DNA of 10,544 nt from Conidiobolus incongruus B7586 (Eukaryota; Entomophthoromycota; Entomophthoromycetes; Entomophthorales; Conidiobolaceae): assembly GCA_000697335.1 (NCBI GenBank), contig JNEM01011200.1, positions 1 to 10,544 on the forward strand, in the 5' to 3' direction. Positions 8,920 through 10,544 of this stretch are shown here, piece after piece; the first letter of the stretch is position 1, and every line of letters begins with the position of its first letter. The notes beneath the pieces are model-generated. The model was not told where the DNA came from, did no database searches, and saw only the letters and a list, made by a program, of their open reading frames with translations. The translations under genes were made by a program, and so were the position numbers.

Positions 8920-10544
8920 TATTGCATTTCGAAAAAGGTTACTGAAACATCTAAATAAAATATCTTATTTCATTATATTCATTAAAATTGTACAATTCTA
9001 ATTGATTATATTGATCATTTCTCTACTAATTGCTTGAGGATTTTCCTTGTACCAATTATTCATATTTCACATTTTATTATTTAGTTATGAGAAAAATGGC
9101 AACATATTAAAATATTGACTTTGAATTGTGATATTATAGATTGTGTTTGAAGATTTAATTAATTTAAAATTTAAAATGTTATACATATCCTTATTGGTTA
9201 TATAATTATATATTTTAAATATTTTGACAAGAATGGTTCAATTTATAAAATATTCTATATCCACATTATTTAAGAGCTAAATGGATACGATACATGTTTC
9301 AGAAGATAAATATAATTAATCTGATGAACTTTAAAATACATCTGATAGGTTTTTATATTTATTATATCATAAAATATTCTTTAATACTATAAATGAAATC
9401 CATCTTTATTTTATGAAGTGAAGAGTTGCAATTTATAAGCTATCAAATTACTCAATTATTTACCAAATTTGCTATGAATAATACTAGGTTCACTATAACA
9501 CCGCTAATTGAAATAATTGATGATATTAAAATTATATCAATATCAAAATCCAGTGTTTTAATAATCGTGACCTGTTATAAATTAACAAAGAAAAAAGATA
9601 TTTTAAAAAAAAATTAAATAGAATGTTAATTCATTCAGATTTATTAATAACAATACCTAATCTTTAATAAAAGTTAGATAAATAATGAAATAAGGATTAG
9701 TGATAAAAATCTGAATCTTGAATAACTTTTTACCTGAGAATCAAACAAATAAGAAATTTTCTAATTTAAGGATTTTCAAGTATATTGTTAAATCAAAAGC
9801 AATATTTATAGAAAAATTATATAGAAAAATATATAATTTTAAATAATATATAAATTAATAAATATGATTTGTGGATTAAAAAATTAACTTTTGAAAGTTT
9901 CTTATTTAATCTAACCATATTTAAACTAGATAGTAATTATAATATTTTTTTATATTAACTTTGATTAAACTCAATCATAAATATTTTAAAATAATTCAAA
10001 ATTTACAAGTAACTTAAAAAGATAATTCTTTATTTTAATTAACTATTTATTATAAAATCAAATATTTAAGCAAAAAGAGAAATTAATTAAAACTTATCAA
10101 AAATTAAAAAATTAATTTTATTTATTATATTTTAATCATTAGTACAATAAAAAATATTAAAGAAAAAATTCTTTGTTTTGATTAACAAGTTATTAAAATA
10201 TTTAAATATGAGTTATATAGATATATTATATAGATTAAAATTTTAACCTAGATAAATTAATAAAAATATAAAACAAAAATCTTATATTTAAACAAAAGTT
10301 GAAAAATTCTAAAGTAGCTATAATTCAACAAAGCTTACTAAGGTATATTCAAAAACTGGGGTTTTAATAATAAATTACTATAATTAATTGATTATTAGTC
10401 TTCATATAAAGTCATTTATTAAAAGTTATATAAATTATATAATTAAGTTAATATTTTTAATAAATTCCAATAAATAAATATTTTATTTTAAATAAATATT
10501 AATATATATCATATATTATAAAATTATATATTGTTTTTAATTGA
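8920..10544. other. AT-rich non-coding stretch, no gene seen
   Basis: I see no supportable gene. The longest open frame (9426-9617, plus) has no ATG at its left limit, opening on TTG, and encodes a featureless Ile/Lys/Thr-rich peptide. The left part should hold the former promoter of the dead transporter. From about 9800 to the window's end, G+C falls to roughly 5-12% on the lines I counted, the lowest in the window, with repeated TTTAATTAA- and TATATAA-like strings but no ordered tandem repeat. No telomere-type repeat or transposon end was recognised. Confidence 0.65.
9633..9716. repeat. Nested inverted repeat, 84 bases
   Basis: The outer arms ATTCAGATTT (9633-9642) and AAATCTGAAT (9707-9716) are perfect ten-base complements. 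Inside them, CTAATC (9657-9662) and GATTAG (9695-9700) form a second pair. Spacing between the two stems is uneven (14 bases left, 6 right). It could be a worn miniature element or a stem-loop, but I see no target-site duplication and no second copy, and chance repeats of this size are expected here. Confidence 0.35.

Noticed and set aside
9426-9617. Sixty-three-codon open frame on the plus strand
   Set aside because: It has no ATG at its left limit (it opens on TTG), resembles no family, and lies in DNA of spacer composition.
10197-10245. TATATAGATATATTATATAG-like cluster, considered as a tandem repeat or origin
   Set aside because: The units are irregular and match what random DNA at about 90% A+T produces. 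No known origin consensus could be called with any specificity.

Overview
This window looks like a gene-poor, very AT-rich stretch of a eukaryotic nuclear genome, most likely fungal. The one intact gene is an intronless major facilitator (MFS) transporter of the 14-helix DHA2 type, in the branch that in fungi includes vacuolar basic amino acid transporters and multidrug exporters. I cannot place the species. I see no rRNA or tRNA gene, CRISPR array, telomere repeat or recognisable transposon. Hand counts on sample lines give about 33-47% G+C in the intact gene, about 35% in its dead relative, and roughly 5-20% elsewhere.

Layout, left to right: 1-2779 is AT-rich DNA with no supportable gene. 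2780-4453 (minus strand) is the intact 557-residue transporter. 4454-7298 is non-coding and holds its presumed promoter next to the start codon. 7299 to about 8919 (minus strand) is a long-dead relative of the same transporter. It can be followed from near the N-terminal tail to the last membrane helix, but it switches frame at least six times and carries at least seven in-frame stops. 8920-10544 is again AT-rich and empty, and its last 700 or so bases are the most AT-rich part of the window.

The two transporter copies lie on the same strand, with the dead copy 5' of the live one, so they look like an old tandem duplication. Over the best-aligned stretch (residues 104-188 of the live protein) I count 34 identities in 85 positions, about 40%. 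The copies therefore diverged well before, or a long time since, one of them died. Both share an unusual form of the first-helix signature motif, with Asn-Glu where most DHA2 proteins have Leu-Asp-x, which suggests a subfamily trait rather than an error. I found no convincing novel system; the points of interest are the paralogue's decay and the altered helix-1 motif.
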